Source: Taklimakanibacter deserti
GTDB lineage: Bacteria > Pseudomonadota > Alphaproteobacteria > Rhizobiales > Aestuariivirgaceae
Reading direction: 5' to 3'
DNA: 64,000 nt
Assembly: GCA_003574785.1 (NCBI GenBank)
Contig: QORU01000001.1
Coordinates: 372,001 to 436,000, forward strand
A program made the translations under genes and the position numbers. Numbering within the stretch: position 1 is the first letter of the stretch; every line of letters begins with the position of its first letter. The notes beneath the pieces are model-generated. The model made no database searches and was not told where the DNA came from. It saw nothing but the letters and a program-made list of their open reading frames with translations. This document shows positions 26,445 through 36,068 of the stretch, one piece after another.

Positions 26445-27272
26445 TCAGCTTTGCGCGGTCGGCGGGTAATCGAGCCCCTTGGGCGACAGAGTGAAGATCT
26501 CGCAACCTGTTTCGGTGACGCCGATCGTGTGCTCGAACTGGGCCGAGAGCGAGCGGTCGCGCGTGACCGCCGTCCAGCCGTCGCTCAGGATCTTCACATG
26601 CGGGCGGCCGAGATTGATCATCGGCTCGATGGTGAAGAACATGCCGGGCTTCAAGGCGACGCCTTCGCCGGCCCGGCCGTAATGCAGGATATTCGGATGG
26701 TCGTGGAATTCCCGGCCGAGGCCATGGCCGCAGAAATCGCGCACCACCGAGCAGCGCTCGCTTTCGGCATAGGCCTGGATGGCATGGCCGATATCGCCTG
26801 TCTTGTTGCCGGGCTTCACGGCACCAATGCCCCGCATCAGGCTCTCGAAGGTCACTTCCATCAACCGCTCGGCTTTGCGGTTGACCTCGCCCACCCGATA
26901 CATGCGGCTCGCATCGCCATGCCAGTCCTCGACGATGAGCGTCACGTCGATATTGACGATGTCGCCCTCGCGCAGAGGCTTGTCATTGGGAATGCCGTGG
27001 CAGACGACATGGTTGATCGAGGTGCAGATGGACTTGGGAAAGCCGCGATAGTTGAGCGAGGCGGGCACCGCCTTGTTGTCGCGGGAGAATTCGGCGACGA
27101 CGCGGTCGAGCGCCTCGGTGGTGACGCCGGGGCGGACGAGAGGAACGAGGAGATCGAGCGCCTCGGCCGTCAGTCGGCCGGCCTTGCGCATGGCGGCGAA
27201 GCCCTCGGGGCCATGCAGCTTGATCTGGCCGGTGCGGCCCTCGGTGCCGTCTTGCGCTTTCACATAGGTCAT
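26445..27272 (-). CDS. map: Type I methionine aminopeptidase
   Basis: 275 residues; removes the N-terminal methionine from nascent proteins. Metal ligands are visible as Asp in [14 protein letters not shown], His in [12 protein letters not shown], Glu in TIEPMIN and Glu in QFEHTIGV. The substrate-pocket His appears in VVCHGIPN. The length includes an N-terminal extension of about 20 residues typical of alphaproteobacterial enzymes. It is co-directional with radC, 49 bp apart from the chosen radC start. Confidence 0.95.
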   Translation of the reverse strand: MTYVKAQDGTEGRTGQIKLHGPEGFAAMRKAGRLTAEALDLLVPLVRPGVTTEALDRVVAEFSRDNKAVPASLNYRGFPKSICTSINHVVCHGIPNDKPLREGDIVNIDVTLIVEDWHGDASRMYRVGEVNRKAERLMEVTFESLMRGIGAVKPGNKTGDIGHAIQAYAESERCSVVRDFCGHGLGREFHDHPNILHYGRAGEGVALKPGMFFTIEPMINLGRPHVKILSDGWTAVTRDRSLSAQFEHTIGVTETGCEIFTLSPKGLDYPPTAQS

Positions 27273-27345
27273 GACCGTCTCACATAATGAGGAAAGGGGT
27301 CACCGGCAAGTTTTGGCGCTTGACCAGCGTGTTTTGTGCATTATA

Positions 27346-27355
27346 TAGATATCTA
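27346..27355. promoter_or_regulatory. Possible ArsR-type operator
   Basis: TAGATATCTA is a 10-bp palindrome inside an AT-rich segment (27341-27366) directly before the ArsR-SRPBCC gene. AT-rich palindromes overlapping the promoter are usual for ArsR autorepression. Evidence is only positional. Confidence 0.4.
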
Positions 27356-27378
27356 GCAATATAGATGGACGGCTATTT

Positions 27379-28182
27379 ATGGCTCAACTGGACCTCGTTT
27401 TCGCGGCTTTGGCAGACCCGACAAGGCGGGCGATCCTGGCGCGGCTCGCCCAAGGCGAAGCCACGGTGAATGAGCTCGTGGCGCCATTCGCGCTCAGGCA
27501 GCCGACCATCTCGAAACATCTGAAAGTGCTGGAAGGGGCAGGGCTCGTCACCCGCGGGAAGAACGCCCAGTTCCGCCCAGTTCGCCTCAACCCGGCGCCG
27601 CTCGCCGGCGCCGCCCAATGGTTCGGCGATTACCGCCGTTTCTGGGAAGAGAGCCTCACCCAGCTCGGCGACTACGCCAAGGAATTGCAACATAAGGAGA
27701 GCGTCATGAATATCAGGGAAACCACCGCCGACCGCGAGCTCGTCGTCACCCGCGACTTCGACGTGCCGGCGCGCTTCCTGTTCGAAGCCTACAGCAGACC
27801 TGAGCATCTCAAGCGCTGGTTCGGTCCGAAAGGCTACCCGCTCACCATGTGCGACGTTGATTTCCGCATCGGCGGCCGTTACCGCTTCGCCATGACCGGC
27901 CCCGATGGCAAGCAGAATACGCCCTTTGGCGGTGAATATCTCGAGATCGTTCCCAACAAGAAGATCGTCTTCGACAACAGCTTCGAGGAGCCCAATCCGA
28001 GGAAGATGATCATGACCGTCACTTTCGAGGAAAGGGACGGCAAGACGAAGCTCGTGATGCATACGCTCTTCGAATCCAAGGCGATGCGTGATGAATATGT
28101 CGGCGTCGGCATGGAGGAAGGCATCAATTCGGGCTTCGACCAGCTCACCGACGTGGTCGCCGAGCTCAAGCGGAAAGCGTAG
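27379..28182 (+). CDS. ArsR-family regulator fused to SRPBCC (AHSA1-like) domain
   Basis: 267 residues. Residues 1-95 form an ArsR winged helix (VFAALADPTRRAILARLAQGE, RQPTISKHLKVLEGAGLV). Residues 110-267 form an SRPBCC/AHSA1 hydrophobic-pocket domain (VTRDFDVPARFLFEAYSRPEHLKRWFGP). In most genomes these two proteins are separate adjacent genes. Here the frame is continuous, yet an internal ATG at 27706 retains a good AAGGAGA site at 27694-27700, so a free SRPBCC protein could also be made. Likely an autoregulated small-molecule-responsive unit; the ligand is unknown. Confidence 0.8.
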   Translation: MAQLDLVFAALADPTRRAILARLAQGEATVNELVAPFALRQPTISKHLKVLEGAGLVTRGKNAQFRPVRLNPAPLAGAAQWFGDYRRFWEESLTQLGDYAKELQHKESVMNIRETTADRELVVTRDFDVPARFLFEAYSRPEHLKRWFGPKGYPLTMCDVDFRIGGRYRFAMTGPDGKQNTPFGGEYLEIVPNKKIVFDNSFEEPNPRKMIMTVTFEERDGKTKLVMHTLFESKAMRDEYVGVGMEEGINSGFDQLTDVVAELKRKA

Positions 28183-28185
28183 ATA

Positions 28186-29694
28186 TCAGCCAACGGTCCC
28201 GCCGGATGCGGCCAAGAGGATCTTGGCTTCATCGGCGGCCTCGGCCGGCATTTCGGCGACGAAGCGGCGCTGATGCATGACCCCGATGCGGTCGGCTACC
28301 GCCAGAAGCTCCTCGATCTCCGACGAGATGACGATGATCGCGACGCCGGTCGAGGCGAGACGGCGCAGCATCTGATGGATCTCGGCCTTGGCGCCGACAT
28401 CGACGCCGCGCGTCGGCTCATCACAGACCAACATTTTCGGCGCCGTGAGCAGGGCGCGGGCGATCAGCACCTTCTGCTGGTTGCCACCGCTCAGCTTGAC
28501 GATCGGCGCATCGAGGCTCGCGGCCACCAGCTGCAGGCGCTCGAGCATGTCGCCGGCCCGCTTGCGTTCCTGGCGCGCGTCGCGGAAAGGACCCCGACGC
28601 AAAGCGGGAAGAGCCGCGGCCGTCGCGTTGGCGATGATGTCGAGGCCCGAAAAGAGGCCATCGCGCTTGCGGTCCTCGGTGAGATAGACAATGCCATGGC
28701 TTATGGCCTCGGCCGGCGATGCGATGTCGAGCCTGCGGCCGTCATGTTCGATCTCGACCGCGGCGGAGTCACGGCGACTGCCGCCGAGCGCCCTTGCGAA
28801 TGTCGTGCGGCCGGACCCGACCAGGCCGGCGAGGCCGACAATCTCGCCGCCTTGCACGGCAAGCCCGCTCTCTTTTCCGTCGGCATGATAGGTGATGCGG
28901 AAGGAGGAGGCGTCCATCGCGCCATCACCACTGCCGGCCATGCGCGTATAGGCGCCGCTGCGGCCGATCATCAATTCGACGAGCTCAGGCAGTGTCAGCC
29001 CCTTCACATCACGGGTCGCGACTTTCCGGCCGTCCCTCAGCACGCTGACACGGTCGGCGATTGCCAGCACCTCGCGCAAATGATGCGACACATAGAGCAC
29101 CAGCATGCCTTGCGATTTGAGACGGCGGATGATGGCGAAGAGATTGTCCTGCTCGGCGAGCGAGAGAACCGCGGTGGGCTCATCCAGAACCAGGATGCGC
29201 GCTCTGAGCGACAAGGCGCGCGCGATCTCCACCAGCTGCTGCTCGGCCACGCTCAGGCCGCCGACCTCGGCTTCGGCATTGAGCTTGAGGCTGAAACGGT
29301 CGAGCAGGGCTCGCGTATCCGCCAGCAGCCGGTTTCGATCGATGAGGCCGAGGGCGCCCTTGGGCTCGCGCCCGAGAAAGATATTGCGGGCGACCGAAAG
29401 CTGCGGGACGAGACTGAACTCCTGATAGACGGTGGCGATGCCCAGATCCTGCGCCGCGGCGGGATCGCCCAAGCGCGCCGCTTTCCCATCAATGAATATC
29501 TCGCCGTCGCTGGGCGACTGCGCGCCGGAGATGAGGTTCATGAGCGTCGACTTGCCGGCGCCATTGGCGCCGACAAGAGCGTGAACCTCACCCGCATCGG
29601 CGGAGAGGTCCACGCCGGCAAGGGCCACGACACCAGGAAAGCGCTTGGAGAGCCCCTTGACCGTCAGCAGCGGTGCCTGAACCCCGTCCATCAT
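28186..29694 (-). CDS. Sugar ABC transporter ATP-binding protein (RbsA/MglA-like, tandem ATPase)
   Basis: 502 residues with two ATPase domains. The first has Walker A GANGAGKST and signature LSVAEQQLVEIARAL. The second has Walker A-like GLVGSGRTT and signature LSGGNQQKVLIARAL with LVCDEPTRGVD. ATG 29694 overlaps the stop of the binding-protein gene (ATGA), which decides the start. Carbohydrate-uptake transporter 2 family architecture. It converges on the ArsR-SRPBCC gene, with three bases between stops. Confidence 0.9.
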   Translation of the reverse strand: MMDGVQAPLLTVKGLSKRFPGVVALAGVDLSADAGEVHALVGANGAGKSTLMNLISGAQSPSDGEIFIDGKAARLGDPAAAQDLGIATVYQEFSLVPQLSVARNIFLGREPKGALGLIDRNRLLADTRALLDRFSLKLNAEAEVGGLSVAEQQLVEIARALSLRARILVLDEPTAVLSLAEQDNLFAIIRRLKSQGMLVLYVSHHLREVLAIADRVSVLRDGRKVATRDVKGLTLPELVELMIGRSGAYTRMAGSGDGAMDASSFRITYHADGKESGLAVQGGEIVGLAGLVGSGRTTFARALGGSRRDSAAVEIEHDGRRLDIASPAEAISHGIVYLTEDRKRDGLFSGLDIIANATAAALPALRRGPFRDARQERKRAGDMLERLQLVAASLDAPIVKLSGGNQQKVLIARALLTAPKMLVCDEPTRGVDVGAKAEIHQMLRRLASTGVAIIVISSEIEELLAVADRIGVMHQRRFVAEMPAEAADEAKILLAASGGTVG

Positions 29695-30752
29695 TGCTTC
29701 GGCAGGAAATCCGCCGGCAGCTCGCTCGCCCACCAATCATCGGGCGCCTTCTCGTCGAAATATTTGCCGATATCGGCGGGTGCTATGTAGACGGAGGGCA
29801 CGGCGGTGCCGCGCGTGACGCCGTTGCCTTTCAGTATATCGACGCCGATCTTCACCGCCTCCTGGCCGGCGCGCGTCGGGAAGGTGACGGCGCCACCTTG
29901 CTTGTGCTGAGCGACCCATTTCAACCAGCCATTATATTCATCGCCCGGCGACATGATCACTTCGGTGAGGCGCCCAGCCTCGTCGAAGGCCTCGGCGACG
30001 CCGATCGACATCTGGCCGGCCGGCGAGAAGACGCCGTCGATTTTCGGGAAGCGCTGCAGAAGGTTCTCGGTGATCTGCTTTGCCTTGGCGCGGTTCCAGT
30101 CGCCATATTCGGTGCTGACCAGCTCGACATCGGGGAATTCCTTGAGCACCGTCTGCAGGGCGTCGAGCTGGTCGACGGCCGCCGTCGTGCCGGCGATGGG
30201 GAGCATGGCGACGATCTTGCCCTTGCCGCCGAGGTCGGCCATCAGCTGGCGCGCCACCTTCTCGCCGAGCTGCCACTGGCTGATATAGGCATTGGACACG
30301 GTGCCTTCATTGTCGGTGAAGCCGCCGCCCGCCTGCACCGTCGGGATGCCGGCCGCGACCGCGCGCTTCAGGACATCGGCAATGGCATTGTCGTCGACCG
30401 GCCAATAGATCAAGAGGCTGATATTCTGGCGCAGCAGGTCCTCGATATCGGCGACCTGCTTGGCCGGATTGAAAGCGGCGTCGGTCACGATGACATCGGT
30501 GATCTCCGGATGCTTGGAGGCTTCCCAGCGCACGTGCTGAAGCGCGAAGACCACCCAGGAATTGGACAGATAGCCGGCCGACACGCCGATCTTGTAGGGA
30601 CCGTCCTTCTTGAACTTGGCGGTATCGGCGGCTTGCGCCGCCTTTTCCGTCTGCATCTTGTCAGTTGCCTGGTCGGCGAAGGCAGGTGACCCCAGAAGGC
30701 CGAGCGCGGCGAAAGCGCCTAAAGCGAGGAATGGTCGTCGGGCAATCTTCAT
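29691..30752 (-). CDS. Sugar-type periplasmic binding protein (RbsB-like)
   Basis: 353 residues with a signal peptide (KIARRPFLALGAFAALGLLGSPAFA). The mature part shows the Peripla_BP_4 pattern: KIGVSAGYLSNSW, DLLRQNISLLIYWPVDDNAI, IPTVQAGGGFTDNEGTV, and GKIVAMLPIAGTTAAVDQLDAL. It binds a sugar or other small polar ligand for the ribose-type importer. It lies between the permease genes and the ATPase gene in one operon, with translational coupling to the latter. The ligand is not identifiable. Confidence 0.88.
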   Translation of the reverse strand: MKIARRPFLALGAFAALGLLGSPAFADQATDKMQTEKAAQAADTAKFKKDGPYKIGVSAGYLSNSWVVFALQHVRWEASKHPEITDVIVTDAAFNPAKQVADIEDLLRQNISLLIYWPVDDNAIADVLKRAVAAGIPTVQAGGGFTDNEGTVSNAYISQWQLGEKVARQLMADLGGKGKIVAMLPIAGTTAAVDQLDALQTVLKEFPDVELVSTEYGDWNRAKAKQITENLLQRFPKIDGVFSPAGQMSIGVAEAFDEAGRLTEVIMSPGDEYNGWLKWVAQHKQGGAVTFPTRAGQEAVKIGVDILKGNGVTRGTAVPSVYIAPADIGKYFDEKAPDDWWASELPADFLPKQ

Positions 30753-30782
30753 GTTCGTCTCTCCCTTGTTGTGGTTCTGCTA

Positions 30783-31751
30783 CTATACGGCTCTGGCATT
30801 GAGCCCGCCATGAACGGCCGAGGCGAGGATGATGATGACGCCCATCACCACGAGCTGCATGTGGTAGGGCAGGCCGCTGATGTTCACGAGGTTGAAGGCG
30901 ATGACGAGGACGAGGACGCCCGCCACCGTCCCGGCGATGCCGCCGCGGCCGCCCTCGAATGTGGTGCCACCCAGCACGATGGCGGCCAGCACCTGGAATT
31001 CGAGCCCCTGTCCCGAAAGCGTGTTGGAAACGCCCGAGCGTGCGAGCAGGGCAATGCCCGCCAGCGCGCCGAAGAATCCGGAAAGCGCATAAGCGAGCAC
31101 GATGGTGCGGGCGACCGGGAGACCCGAGAGGCGTGCAGCTGAGCGGTTGCTACCGATCAGATAAAGCCTGCGCCCGAAAAGCGTGGTTTTCTGGAGGATG
31201 AGACCCACGGCGGCAAGGCCGAGGAAGGCGAGAGCCAGGACCGGCACCGTGCCGAAGATCCGGTAATTGAAAAACTCGCGGAAGCCGGGCGAGACGATGC
31301 CGCGGGCCGTGCCGCCTGAATAGATCTGGGTGAGACCGAGGACCGCGATGCCGGTGCCGAGCGTCAGGATGAAGGGCGAGACGCGCGTGAAGGCGCAGGC
31401 CAAGCCGTTGAGCGTGCCGATGAGGATTCCGGCGGCACAGGCGACGATGACGGCCAAGGGAAGATTGCCGGCGTCCCCGTTCATCTGCACGGCGCACAAT
31501 ACCGAGGTGAGCGAGATGACCGCGCCGATGGAGAGATCGACGCCGCCCACGATCATGACGAAGGTGACGCCGATGGCGGCGATGCCGATGGGAGCGACCT
31601 GGCGCATGACATTGAAAAGATAGGAAGGCTGCAGGAAAGCCTCCGAAACCAGGATGGCCAGGCCATAGACCAGGATCAGCACGACAAAGATCGCGTAGCG
31701 CGCGGCCAGATGCAGGGTCGCGTCAGTGCGATATGCCGACAACGCCGTCAT
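30783..31751 (-). CDS. Sugar ABC transporter permease (RbsC-like)
   Basis: 322 residues from ATG 31751, which overlaps the stop of the preceding permease by 4 bp. About eight to ten hydrophobic segments are present, together with the family signature FVMIVGGVDLSIGAVISLTS near residue 65 and LGGTTFEGGRGG near the end. It forms the membrane channel with the adjacent paralogous permease. Confidence 0.9.
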   Translation of the reverse strand: MTALSAYRTDATLHLAARYAIFVVLILVYGLAILVSEAFLQPSYLFNVMRQVAPIGIAAIGVTFVMIVGGVDLSIGAVISLTSVLCAVQMNGDAGNLPLAVIVACAAGILIGTLNGLACAFTRVSPFILTLGTGIAVLGLTQIYSGGTARGIVSPGFREFFNYRIFGTVPVLALAFLGLAAVGLILQKTTLFGRRLYLIGSNRSAARLSGLPVARTIVLAYALSGFFGALAGIALLARSGVSNTLSGQGLEFQVLAAIVLGGTTFEGGRGGIAGTVAGVLVLVIAFNLVNISGLPYHMQLVVMGVIIILASAVHGGLNARAV

Positions 31752-32695
31752 GCTTCGGCCCGCCTTGGCTGGTTGAGGAGGATCGCGATGACGACGATCA
31801 TCCCCTTGGCGAACATCTGCACGAAGGCCGAAACCTCGAGGAGGTTGAGCACGTTGGAGATGATGGCGAGGGCCACCACGCCGCCGATCGAGCGGACGAC
31901 GCTGCCGCGGCCGCCGGCGAGAGCGGTGCCGCCGAGAACGACCGCCACGATGGAATCGAGCTCGAGGCCGGTGCCGGCGAGCGGATAGCCGGTCCCCAGG
32001 CGGCCGGCGAGGAGGAGGCCGGCGAGGCCGGCGAATGCGCCGGAGATGACGAAGCAGGCGAGGCGCACGGCCCGGATATTCACGCCGGCACGCCTTGCGC
32101 TCTCGGCATTGCCGCCCGCGGCGACGAGGTGATAGCCGAAGCGCGTGCGCGTGAAGACAAGCTGGGCGAGGCCCGCCAGGACCAGGAGCAGGAGGGCTGA
32201 GACTGGGATGCCGGCAATCTCGCCATTGGCAAGCCACTGCAGAAAAGGCGAGGCGCGTCCGACGCTGCGGTCGGTAATGGTGAAGATGACGCCTTGCAGA
32301 ATGGACAGCATGCCGAAGGTCAGGATCAGCGGATGCAGATTGAGGCGGTTGACGAGGATGCCGTTGAGGAGGCCGATGGCGGCGCCGAGGACGAGCATCA
32401 GGGCCACGACCGCAAGCATCAGCGACGGGTCGCTGCCGAGAATGAGACAGGAAAGCACGACCACGAGGCCAGCGATCATGCCGACGCTCAGATCGATCAT
32501 GCCGGCGGCGATCACGAAGGTCTGGCCAATGGCGATGATGCCGAGCACGCTCGCCTGGCGCAGGATGTTGGCGAGATTGGCCGGATCGCGGAAGGCCGGT
32601 ATGGCGATGGCGGCGGCAAGGCCAGCCGCTGCCAGCAGCACCCAGATGCCGACCGTCTCCACATCGAATCGTGCCGATCTCAAGGCTAAAGCCAT
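31748..32695 (-). CDS. Sugar ABC transporter permease (RbsC-like)
   Basis: 315 residues, a paralogue of the next gene downstream. Signature FVIAAGMIDLSVGMIAGLVV near residue 60 and LGGTALAGGRGS near residue 255. Its 5' end overlaps the 3' end of the isochorismatase-like gene by about 10 bp, so the hydrolase and importer form a single operon. Confidence 0.9.
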   Translation of the reverse strand: MALALRSARFDVETVGIWVLLAAAGLAAAIAIPAFRDPANLANILRQASVLGIIAIGQTFVIAAGMIDLSVGMIAGLVVVLSCLILGSDPSLMLAVVALMLVLGAAIGLLNGILVNRLNLHPLILTFGMLSILQGVIFTITDRSVGRASPFLQWLANGEIAGIPVSALLLLVLAGLAQLVFTRTRFGYHLVAAGGNAESARRAGVNIRAVRLACFVISGAFAGLAGLLLAGRLGTGYPLAGTGLELDSIVAVVLGGTALAGGRGSVVRSIGGVVALAIISNVLNLLEVSAFVQMFAKGMIVVIAILLNQPRRAEA

Positions 32696-33327
32696 GACAG
32701 CGCCGTGTCGGTATCGGCAACCCAGCCGAATTTCATGGCAAAATTCTTGAGCGTCGCCGCGTGGAGGTCGGGTGCATAGGAGGATACGGCGTCAGCGACG
32801 ATCGTCGTGCGATAGCCGTGATGGAAGGCTTCGCGAGCCGTCTCCTCGATGCAGATCTGGGTGACGGTGCCGGCCACGAGCAGCGATTTCACGGCCTCAG
32901 CCTTGAGGCGCCGGTCGAGATCGGTGCCGTGAAAGGCGCCATAGCCGTATTTGTCGATGACGATCTCGCCGTCCATGGGCTTGAGTTCGTCGATCACGTC
33001 ACTGCAGTCGCGCGCACCTTGAATATCGGGATAGGTGCGCTGATGGCCCTTCCAGCAGCTTTTGACATCGGGCCAGCATTGCGGCGACCAATGCCACAGA
33101 AGGTTCGGCTCCTCGCGGGAGAGGAAGCGCGTGTAGATCACCGGCCTGTCGCAGGTCCGGAAAGCCTCGATGAGGCGCTGGATCGGCCCGATGGTGGCGC
33201 GTGAATCGGGTACCTCGAGCGGCGCATCGCGGCGGACAAAGTCGTTCTGCATGTCGATGACGAGGAGCGCTGGATCGCGCAGCCGCTCGCTTGGCGGGAC
33301 ATGTCCTGCGTGGACCGGCGCAGCCAA
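32686..33327 (-). CDS. Isochorismatase-family cysteine hydrolase
   Basis: 213 residues from TTG 33327, which is preceded by an excellent GGGGAGG site at spacing five. The frame is open to 33426, but that part has no ribosome site and runs into the TetR operator, so it is excluded. The catalytic triad is seen as Asp in LLVIDMQNDF, Lys in VIDKYGYGAF and Cys in TVTQICIEET. Relatives hydrolyse amides such as N-carbamoylsarcosine, nicotinamide, peroxyuric-acid products and biuret. It is the first gene of the sugar-type importer operon and divergent from a TetR gene. Substrate unknown. Confidence 0.85.
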   Translation of the reverse strand: MAAPVHAGHVPPSERLRDPALLVIDMQNDFVRRDAPLEVPDSRATIGPIQRLIEAFRTCDRPVIYTRFLSREEPNLLWHWSPQCWPDVKSCWKGHQRTYPDIQGARDCSDVIDELKPMDGEIVIDKYGYGAFHGTDLDRRLKAEAVKSLLVAGTVTQICIEETAREAFHHGYRTTIVADAVSSYAPDLHAATLKNFAMKFGWVADTDTALSWL

Positions 33328-33432
33328 ATCTTCCTCCCCAGTTTCGTTGCGGTCGACATTGAGCCCGATTTTTCGCGGGGACCGACCTTGCCTGCCCAGC
33401 ATGCGGTAGGTTAAAACGGGAGTCAATCATAT

Positions 33433-33448
33433 CCAACTGTTTGGTTGA
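33433..33448. promoter_or_regulatory. TetR-type operator copy 1
   Basis: CCAACTGTTTGGTTGA at 33433-33448 ends three bases before the TetR gene and matches 13 of 16 bases of the site at 34154-34169. CAAC/GTTG arms give dyad symmetry. It sits between the divergent importer and TetR genes. Confidence 0.55.
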
Positions 33449-33451
33449 AAA

Positions 33452-34108
33452 ATGACGGAAGTACAGATGATCAGCAAGCCGCGCCGCCGCAAGGAGGCGC
33501 TCGGCGCCACGTCGCGCGAGACGCTGCTCGAGGCGGCCAAGGCAGCCTTTGCCGCGCGCGGGCTCGAAGGGGCGAGGGTCGATGACATCGCGCAGCGGGC
33601 GAAGATCAACAAGCAACTCGTCTACCACTATTTCGGCAGCAAGGATGGGCTCTATACCGCCGTCCTCGAGCAGATCTACCGCGAGATCCGCGAGCGCGAG
33701 CAGGAATTGCACCTGGCGAGCTTCCCGGCCGAGGAAGCGATGCGCCGGCTGGTCGAGTTCTCTTTCGATTATTTGGCGCAAAACCCCGAATTCGTTGCGC
33801 TTATCGCGGACGAGAACGCCCATGACGGACGCCATCTGCAAGGCGCTTCGCAGGTTGAGGAAATGAACCGGCCGATCATCGACCTGTTGCGTGAGACGCT
33901 CGAGCGGGGGACAAGGGAAGGCGTCTTCCGCCGGGGCCTCGATCCCCTCCACATCTATCTGTCGATCGCCGGCATGGCCTTCTTCTACTTCTCCAATGTC
34001 CATACGCTGAGCCGGATCTTCAATCGCTCTCTCGGTTCCGCGGCGGCGATCGCCGAGCGGCGCGCTCATATCGTCGACTTTGTGCTGAACGCCATCCGCA
34101 CAAGGTGA
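33452..34108 (+). CDS. TetR-family transcriptional regulator
   Basis: 218 residues with an N-terminal helix-turn-helix (about residues 22-65: LEAAKAAFAARGLEGARVDDIA, INKQLVYHYFGSKDGLY) and a helical ligand domain. ATG 33452 abuts the operator. ATG 33467 with GGAAG six bases upstream is an alternative that removes five residues. Near-identical operator copies occur in its own promoter and in front of the following operon at 34188, so it probably controls the importer, itself and that operon. Confidence 0.88.
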   Translation: MTEVQMISKPRRRKEALGATSRETLLEAAKAAFAARGLEGARVDDIAQRAKINKQLVYHYFGSKDGLYTAVLEQIYREIREREQELHLASFPAEEAMRRLVEFSFDYLAQNPEFVALIADENAHDGRHLQGASQVEEMNRPIIDLLRETLERGTREGVFRRGLDPLHIYLSIAGMAFFYFSNVHTLSRIFNRSLGSAAAIAERRAHIVDFVLNAIRTR

Positions 34109-34153
34109 CATCGACAACCTCTTGCTTGACAATTCGACTGCTCCCTCCCAAGA

Positions 34154-34169
34154 TCAACTGAATGGTTGA
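34154..34169. promoter_or_regulatory. TetR-type operator copy 2
   Basis: TCAACTGAATGGTTGA, with perfect TCAAC/GTTGA arms, lies 18 bp before the epimerase operon. It matches the site at 33433-33448. Confidence 0.55.
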
Positions 34170-34187
34170 TACAAGATTTGGCGTGGG

Positions 34188-35246
34188 ATGGGGCGCATGA
34201 ACGAGAGCAGGCCGTTGCGAACGAACAAGATTTCCAACGCGATCAAGGATGTCGAAGAACTCGAGGAAATCTTGTCGCGGCCCGATGACGATGTGATCGC
34301 CGATCTCGGCCGTCTCGACGGCGACATCCTCGTCCTAGGCGCCAGCGGCAAGATGGGACCGACGCTGGCCCGCATGGCGCGGCGCGCCGCGCCCCACAAG
34401 GCCGTCTATGCTGTTGCGCGCTTCTCCGACGCTTCCGCCCAATCCTCCCTCGAGGCGCATGGCATCGAGACAATCAAGGCCGACCTCCTCGATCCCGATG
34501 CGATGAAGCGGATGCCCAAGGCGAAGAACGTCGTGCTGATGACGGGCTTCAAGTTCGGCGCGATGCAGGCGCCGGCGCGGACCTGGGCGACGAATACTTT
34601 GCTTGCCGCGCAGGTCACGGGCGCGCTCAAGGACTGCCGGCTCGTCGCCTTCTCGACCGGCTGCGTCTATCCCTTCGTGTCGGCGACTGGTGGTGGGGCC
34701 ACCGAGGATTATCCGCTCACGCCGCCCGGTGAGTATGCCAATAGCTGTGTCGGGCGTGAGCGCATGATCGAATGGCAGAGCGAGCGCAATCATCTGGCCG
34801 GCCGGCTGTTTCGCCTGAACTACGCGATCGATCTGCGCTATGGCGTTCTCTATGACGTCGCGGTCAAGGTCCGGGACGGCAAGCCGGTCGACGTCACCAC
34901 CGGCTATGTCAATGTGATCTGGCAAGGCGATGCCAATGCTATGGCGCTGCGCTCGCTGGCGCAGGCGCTCGACCCGATCGCGCCCCTCAATGTCACCGGG
35001 CCCGAGCTCATCCCGGTGCGCTGGCTTGCCCAGTGTTTTGCCGAGCGCCTCGGCAAGAAGCCTGAGATCATCGGTGAAGAAGCGCCGACGGCGTGGCTCA
35101 ACAATGCCGCCGAGGCCTTCCGGCTCTTCGGCTATCCCAAAGTGCCGTTGCTCCAGATGATCGATTGGACGGCCGACTGGGTGAGCCGCGCCATGCCGAG
35201 CCTCACCAAGCCGACGGGCTTCGAGGTTCGCGATGGGGCTTACTGA
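34188..35246 (+). CDS. NAD-dependent epimerase/dehydratase family protein
   Basis: 352 residues with a Rossmann fold ([22 protein letters not shown] near residue 47). The typical downstream segments follow: [22 protein letters not shown] with Ser/Thr, and [16 protein letters not shown], where the family Tyr-x3-Lys pair is not conserved as such (Tyr-Ala-Asn-Ser-Cys). The missing Lys makes a redox role uncertain. ATG 34197 with upstream GGATGGGG is an alternative start. It is the first gene of a three-gene operon with a GNAT protein and a DapA-like protein, behind a TetR operator. Confidence 0.8.
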   Translation: MGRMNESRPLRTNKISNAIKDVEELEEILSRPDDDVIADLGRLDGDILVLGASGKMGPTLARMARRAAPHKAVYAVARFSDASAQSSLEAHGIETIKADLLDPDAMKRMPKAKNVVLMTGFKFGAMQAPARTWATNTLLAAQVTGALKDCRLVAFSTGCVYPFVSATGGGATEDYPLTPPGEYANSCVGRERMIEWQSERNHLAGRLFRLNYAIDLRYGVLYDVAVKVRDGKPVDVTTGYVNVIWQGDANAMALRSLAQALDPIAPLNVTGPELIPVRWLAQCFAERLGKKPEIIGEEAPTAWLNNAAEAFRLFGYPKVPLLQMIDWTADWVSRAMPSLTKPTGFEVRDGAY

Positions 35247-36057
35247 AGGCGGCGGGATCGGCCAACTCATCGAGCTCGAGGCCGGCGACATCGAAGACGC
35301 GGTGAAGCTCAGCGCCGAGGCCGGATGGAATCAGGTCGCCGCCGATTGGGCGATGATGCTCGCCGAGGGCAAGGGTTTCGGCATCAAGGACGAAGGCCGC
35401 CTCGTCGCCAGCGGATTGGCGCTGCCTTATCCGCCCGATTTCGGCTGGATCAGCATGGTGCTGGTGACCCGGACGCACCGCCATCGCGGGCTCGCCACCG
35501 CGCTGCTCAGGCATCTGATCGCCTATCTCGAGGAGCGCGGCCTCGTGCCCATGCTCGATGCCACATCGCAGGGCCGGACGATCTATCTGCCGCTCGGCTT
35601 CCACGATGTCGAACCGATCTCGCGCTGGCGCGGATCGGGCAAGGGAACCGGCGAGCCCTCGGCACGCGAGACCGTCGACATCGATCATGATCATAGGGCC
35701 TTCGGCGCCGATCGGTCGGCCATCCTCAAGAATCTCCTGGCGCGCCCGCAGGCTTCGGCACTCGGCACTGGAGAGGGAGCCTTCCTGCTGACGCGCGCCG
35801 GGCGCACGGCGACGCAGATCGGGCCGATCGTGGCTGAGACAGCGCGGCAGGCGATCACGCTTCTCGATGAAGCGATCGCCAACATTGCCGGACCGGTGCT
35901 CATCGACGTGCCCGACAGAGAGACGGAAATGCGCGAAACGCTCACGCGACATGGTTTTGCCGTCGAACGCGCCTTCATCCGCATGGCGCTCGGGCGAAAG
36001 CGAGCGTTCGGCGATCCAACCCAAATGCGCGCCATCGCCGGTCCTGAGCTCGGTTGA
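35233..36057 (+). CDS. GNAT-family N-acetyltransferase (two-domain)
   Basis: 274 residues. The first GNAT domain contains the acetyl-CoA loop [18 protein letters not shown] near residue 80, followed by [21 protein letters not shown]. The second half (about 150-270) resembles the C-terminal GNAT-like domain found in related two-domain proteins. It overlaps the epimerase gene by 14 bp, indicating coupled expression. The acceptor substrate is not predictable. Confidence 0.82.
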   Translation: MGLTEGGGIGQLIELEAGDIEDAVKLSAEAGWNQVAADWAMMLAEGKGFGIKDEGRLVASGLALPYPPDFGWISMVLVTRTHRHRGLATALLRHLIAYLEERGLVPMLDATSQGRTIYLPLGFHDVEPISRWRGSGKGTGEPSARETVDIDHDHRAFGADRSAILKNLLARPQASALGTGEGAFLLTRAGRTATQIGPIVAETARQAITLLDEAIANIAGPVLIDVPDRETEMRETLTRHGFAVERAFIRMALGRKRAFGDPTQMRAIAGPELG

Positions 36058-36068
36058 GGAAGAGGCAC

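Noticed and set aside
28273..29790. Open frame of 505 codons on the plus strand opposite the RbsA-like ATPase
   Set aside because: Antisense shadow of a tandem ATPase with all motifs present.
33328..33426. N-terminal extension of the isochorismatase-like protein
   Set aside because: No ribosome site; the region belongs to the divergent promoter, and TTG 33327 has a near-ideal site.
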